Below are positions 6,025 through 7,410 of a DNA stretch of 7,410 nt, piece after piece. Source of the DNA: Youxingia wuxianensis (GTDB taxonomy: Bacteria; Bacillota; Clostridia; Oscillospirales; Ruminococcaceae). Under the pieces are notes generated by a model. It saw only the letters and a program-made list of their open reading frames with translations. It was not told where the DNA came from and did not search any database. The DNA is taken from the NCBI RefSeq assembly GCF_014385085.1, contig NZ_JACRTD010000015.1, positions 1 to 7,410 of the forward strand, given 5' to 3'. How positions within the stretch are numbered: the stretch's first letter is position 1; each line of letters begins with the position of its first letter. A program made the position numbers and the translations under genes.

Positions 6025-6053
6025 ATTATACACGGATTTCCGTATATATTCAA
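6025..6053 (-). promoter_or_regulatory. Leftward promoter for the small-ORF mRNA
   Basis: On the minus strand TTGAAT (6053-6048) and a perfect TATAAT (6030-6025) are separated by 17 nt. The spacer is almost entirely filled by the best operator copy (6028-6047). Predicted start is near 6018, giving a 5' leader of about 40 nt before the 30-codon ORF. Binding at the operator should repress it. Confidence 0.75.
6028..6047. promoter_or_regulatory. Operator-like site O1
   Basis: ATACACGGA-TT-TCCGTATAT is an inverted repeat with 9-bp arms, differing at one position. It lies in the spacer of the leftward promoter and touches its -10. It is the most symmetric of three related sites and is the likely target of the adjacent HTH regulator. 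Confidence 0.65.
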
Positions 6054-6071
6054 TTGACAAAACATCCAAAT

Positions 6072-6091
6072 ATTCACGGATTTTAATGTAT
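6072..6091. promoter_or_regulatory. Operator-like site O2 (half-site conserved)
   Basis: ATTCACGGA-TT-TTAATGTAT. The left arm matches O1 in 8 of 9 positions, while the right arm is degenerate. Its centre is 44 bp from O1 and 25 bp from O3. It lies between the two divergent promoters, suggesting cooperative or weaker binding. Confidence 0.45.
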
Positions 6092-6096
6092 ATTTT

Positions 6097-6116
6097 GTTC
6101 ATTGATTTCCGTGTAT
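6097..6116. promoter_or_regulatory. Operator-like site O3
   Basis: GTTCATTGA-TT-TCCGTGTAT. The right arm is the exact reverse complement of the O1 left arm (ATACACGGA), while the left arm is degenerate. The site covers the -35 of the rightward promoter, so binding would give negative autoregulation of the HTH gene. Confidence 0.5.
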
Positions 6117-6130
6117 GTTTATGATATCAT
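6102..6130 (+). promoter_or_regulatory. Rightward promoter for the HTH regulator
   Basis: TTGATT (6102-6107), 17-nt spacer, then TATCAT (6125-6130) preceded by TGA, an extended -10 (TGATATCAT). Predicted start near 6137 gives a leader of about 24 nt containing GGGAGGTG before the GTG at 6161. The -35 is inside operator O3. Confidence 0.7.
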
Positions 6131-6160
6131 AATTGTAGAAGAAACAAGGGAGGTGTCATT

Positions 6161-6373
6161 GTGCCAATAGAATATGATAAGCTATTTTCCCTCATGAAAG
6201 AAAAGGGGCTAACGACATACCGCATTCGCAAGGAGAATATCATTTCCCAGTCGGCTTTACAGAGCCTTAAAGACGGCAAGAGCGTAACAATCGAAACCAT
6301 TGAAAAACTTTGTAAGGTGCTAAACGCTCAACCCGGCGACATCATGGAATATATCCCGGAAGAAAAAGAATAG
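6161..6373 (+). CDS. Small Cro/CI-type (XRE, HTH_26-like) transcriptional regulator
   Basis: A 70-residue protein with GTG start behind AAGGGAGGTG. The N-terminal helix is YDKLFSLMKEKGLTTYRIRK, the recognition-helix region is NIISQSALQSLKDGKSVTIE, and the end is ETIEKLCKVLNAQPGDIMEY plus an acidic tail. This is the typical single-domain layout of the short XRE/HTH_26 regulators found in Bacillota phages, plasmids and integrative elements (about 65-75 residues). It has no separate oligomerisation or protease domain, so it acts more like Cro than a cleavable CI repressor. It is divergent from the small-ORF unit, and the intervening 140 bp hold three related operator-like sites, so it probably represses both promoters. 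Its transcript ends at the terminator at 6387-6413, separating it from the next gene. Confidence 0.9.
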   Translation: MPIEYDKLFSLMKEKGLTTYRIRKENIISQSALQSLKDGKSVTIETIEKLCKVLNAQPGDIMEYIPEEKE

Positions 6374-6386
6374 AGATTTTACAGGG

Positions 6387-6413
6387 CGGTCATTTTTGAC
6401 CGATTTATTTTTT
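6387..6413 (+). terminator. Intrinsic terminator after the HTH gene
   Basis: CGGTCA (6387-6392) and TGACCG (6397-6402) form a 6-bp stem with a TTTT loop, followed by the T-rich tract ATTTATTTTTT (6403-6413). It lies 14 bp after the regulator's stop codon. Confidence 0.7.
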
Positions 6414-6444
6414 GCCAGTCTGAATATTTGGTTGTCAAGGTGCA

Positions 6445-6473
6445 TTGTAAATTCTTTCCTGCTGTGGTATTAT
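6445..6473 (+). promoter_or_regulatory. Promoter of the PH-SHOCT gene
   Basis: TTGTAA (6445-6450), 17-nt spacer, TATTAT (6468-6473) preceded by TGG, an extended -10. Predicted start near 6480, so the leader is very short: the AGGAGGTGG ribosome binding site (6480-6488) would begin almost at the 5' end. None of the three operator sites is nearby, so expression is probably constitutive in the lysogen. Confidence 0.65.
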
Positions 6474-6493
6474 CGGGGTAGGAGGTGGTTATT

Positions 6494-6934
6494 ATGGTAA
6501 AAGGTGTGAATGGCCAAATTGATATTATCGATGATAAAGTGGTTATCACGAGAAAAGGCCTTTTAGCTAAAAGTGTTGGTTTTTTCAAAGGTGAAATAGA
6601 AATCCCCATATCCAGCATTACTTCCGTTGAGTTTAAAATGCCCTCCTTCGGTTCTGGAGGATACATACAATTTATATATCCTGGGTGTAAAAAAGTTTTA
6701 CCACATTCAGATAAAGCTATGGACGAAAACACCGTTCTATTTAATAGGAATATGGCTAATGGTTTTCTATCATTAAAACAAGAATTGGATAGATTAATTA
6801 GCAACTCAAAATGCAAAAATATTTCAGAGGATTTTTATGATCAGATTGAAAAATTAGCCTGCTTAAGAGATAAAGGAATTTTGACAGAAGAAGAGTTTCA
6901 AAATAAAAAATCCTCTATTCTATCAAAGTTGTAA
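6494..6934 (+). CDS. PH-like (DUF4429/bPH-type) protein with C-terminal SHOCT domain
   Basis: A 146-residue protein. I chose ATG 6494, about 6 nt after AGGAGGTG. An in-frame GTG at 6485 lies inside that site. Residues 1-95 are strand-rich with the pattern GQIDIIDDKVVITRKG, then IPISSITSVEFKMPSFGSGG and YIQFIYPG, as in bacterial PH-like folds that begin with 'ITSVEFK/ITAVQ' strands. A linker follows, and residues about 113-146 (YDQIEKLACLRDKGILTEEE then FQNKKSSILSKL) are a complete SHOCT domain, the short C-terminal helical hairpin named for its small size. Such proteins are frequent as single genes in Bacillota prophages, and no function is established. It has its own promoter, so it is expected to be expressed in the lysogen independently of tail genes. 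Confidence 0.85.
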   Translation: MVKGVNGQIDIIDDKVVITRKGLLAKSVGFFKGEIEIPISSITSVEFKMPSFGSGGYIQFIYPGCKKVLPHSDKAMDENTVLFNRNMANGFLSLKQELDRLISNSKCKNISEDFYDQIEKLACLRDKGILTEEEFQNKKSSILSKL

Positions 6935-6945
6935 TTATTTTTATA

Positions 6946-7083
6946 ATGGCGTGGCTTCTAGCCAATCATCATTATAATGACAGTGACCATACATACACTA
7001 TAGGGTTTACATACGATGAAGAAAATAAACCGACGGTTGTATATGTCATGATAGATGATAGTATCACACTTGATGACCGTTAA
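6946..7083 (+). CDS. Possible 45-residue protein downstream of PH-SHOCT
   Basis: ATG at 6946 is 11 bp after the PH-SHOCT stop, in the -1 frame relative to it. The protein begins MAWLLANHHYNDSDHTYTIG and continues with FTYDEENKPTVVYVMIDD to TLDDR. It reads like a genuine beta-strand-containing acidic domain rather than noise. No ribosome binding site precedes the ATG, so it would need re-initiation. The frame stays open upstream to 6907 and there encodes a hydrophobic run (KVVIIFIMAWLLA), which looks like a signal anchor whose start codon is lost or lies in an alternative reading. It may be a remnant, a small membrane-linked protein or the tail of a frameshifted product. Confidence 0.35.
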   Translation: MAWLLANHHYNDSDHTYTIGFTYDEENKPTVVYVMIDDSITLDDR

Positions 7084-7089
7084 TTAAAA

Positions 7090-7410
7090 TTAGCGCCACT
7101 CTTTTTTCCCATTTATACTATCTTTAATACTTTTACCTGTATTTGCAAACCATTCGTCTATTGCGTTGCTCATGGCCTGGAAAGACCTCTTATTGTCCTG
7201 ATAATGGGCTGCGACTGCCATAGATGGTTTGTAGCCTTGGTTTGCATACTCGGTTATACTCGTTCTGACTGGAGGCCCCAATGGGACTACATTAGGATTG
7301 TTCGTATATTTTATTCTTTCTTTTCCGTCCGGCCAATAATATGTATAGGTTTGGTCTTTGCTTAAGTCTTGCGGAAACGGCCCATATACTATATCCGTTG
7401 ATACGTCGGT
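7090..7410 (-). CDS. Unidentified protein, C-terminal 106 residues (5' end beyond window)
   Basis: The frame is open from the right edge to TAA at 7092-7090. A TTG at 7281 could be read as a start, but the frame continues upstream without a break and there is no ribosome binding site there, so I treat it as the end of a larger gene. The visible part contains DIVYGPFPQDLSKDQTYTYY, WPDGKERIKY, then PLGPPVRTSITEYANQGYKP and an amphipathic C-terminal helix region (AMSNAIDEWFANTGKSIKDS). I do not recognise it. It is on the same strand as the tail operon and in the place where tape-measure or LysM (XkdO/XkdP) genes would be expected, but the sequence does not look like a LysM domain. A tape-measure C-terminus or another exported or structural protein is possible. 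It converges with the plus-strand genes; no clear terminator is seen between them. Confidence 0.6.
   Translation of the reverse strand, partial: TDVSTDIVYGPFPQDLSKDQTYTYYWPDGKERIKYTNNPNVVPLGPPVRTSITEYANQGYKPSMAVAAHYQDNKRSFQAMSNAIDEWFANTGKSIKDSINGKKEWR

Larger units (their letters stand above)
6015..6138. repeat. Quasi-palindromic divergent control region
   Basis: CTACAATTAT (6015-6024) is repeated in inverse orientation as ATAATTGTAG (6129-6138). Moving inward, both sides continue to an ATACACGGA half-operator (6028-6036 on the plus strand; 6116-6108 on the minus strand), though the gap is 3 bp on the left and 11 bp on the right. Both divergent transcripts therefore begin with a related GUAG...CAAGGGAG 5' sequence. 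The symmetry suggests the two promoters arose from one copied and inverted ancestor. Confidence 0.6.

Noticed and set aside
6054..6059. Perfect TTGACA -35 on the plus strand between O1 and O2
   Set aside because: No -10 like hexamer at 16-18 nt; the nearest (TTTAAT at 6082) is 22 nt away. The rightward promoter at 6102-6130 is much better.
6379..6816. Minus-strand frame of 145 codons opposite the PH-SHOCT gene
   Set aside because: It lies over a gene with a strong promoter, ribosome binding site and recognisable SHOCT domain; it has no start signal of its own and is also antisense to a terminator.
7090..7281. A complete 63-residue gene starting at TTG 7281
   Set aside because: The frame stays open to the window edge without a stop and no ribosome binding site precedes the TTG, so the piece is more likely the C-terminus of a longer protein.
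1..7410. tRNA, rRNA, CRISPR array, insertion sequence, integrase or attachment site
   Set aside because: I looked for these and saw no cloverleaf, regular spaced repeats, transposase motifs or recombinase genes in the window.

Overview
The window is a low-GC Bacillota (Firmicutes) prophage segment, probably from a Clostridia-like host. Reasons: AT-rich codon use, frequent TTG and GTG starts behind strong purine-rich ribosome binding sites, and a tail-gene order matching the xkdQ-R-S-T-U block of Bacillus subtilis PBSX. The genus cannot be named from the sequence.

Positions 1-5737 (minus strand, transcribed right to left) are a contractile-tail baseplate and host-recognition operon. In transcription order it holds an XkdQ-like tail hub, a DUF2577 protein (XkdR), a DUF2634/gp25-like wedge protein (XkdS), baseplate J (XkdT), a YmfQ/DUF2313 protein (XkdU), a short tail-fibre protein, a 554-residue protein that I read as a seven-bladed propeller receptor-binding protein, and the start of an unidentified gene cut by the window edge. 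The genes are packed tightly, with TAATG junctions and 8-base overlaps.

Positions 5738-6160 hold a compact control and RNA module. Divergent promoters flank three copies of an operator-like repeat. The leftward promoter would make a roughly 280-nt mRNA with a 30-codon ORF behind a very strong ribosome binding site. That mRNA ends at a hairpin plus U-run that abuts the xkdQ start codon. A consensus -10 inside its 3' UTR would drive an opposing ~73-nt RNA whose terminator overlaps the end of the ORF. The first 11 nt of the mRNA are perfectly complementary to its own 3' UTR. This is the architecture of a type I toxin-antitoxin locus (bsrG/SR4, txpA/RatA, hok/sok), but the peptide is cationic and Trp/Tyr-rich, not hydrophobic. 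The rightward promoter drives a small Cro/CI-type regulator, the natural candidate to bind the operators.

Positions 6374-7089 carry a terminator, a strong extended -10 promoter, a PH-like/SHOCT protein and a possible 45-residue downstream ORF. Positions 7090-7410 are the 3' end of a minus-strand gene that I do not recognise.

The plus-strand cassette (regulator, PH-SHOCT) and the RNA module sit where the tape-measure/LysM (XkdO/XkdP) side of a PBSX-type tail operon is expected. This suggests a moron-like insertion that splits the operon or caps a rearranged one. The RNA module and its junction with xkdQ are the most interesting part of the window.
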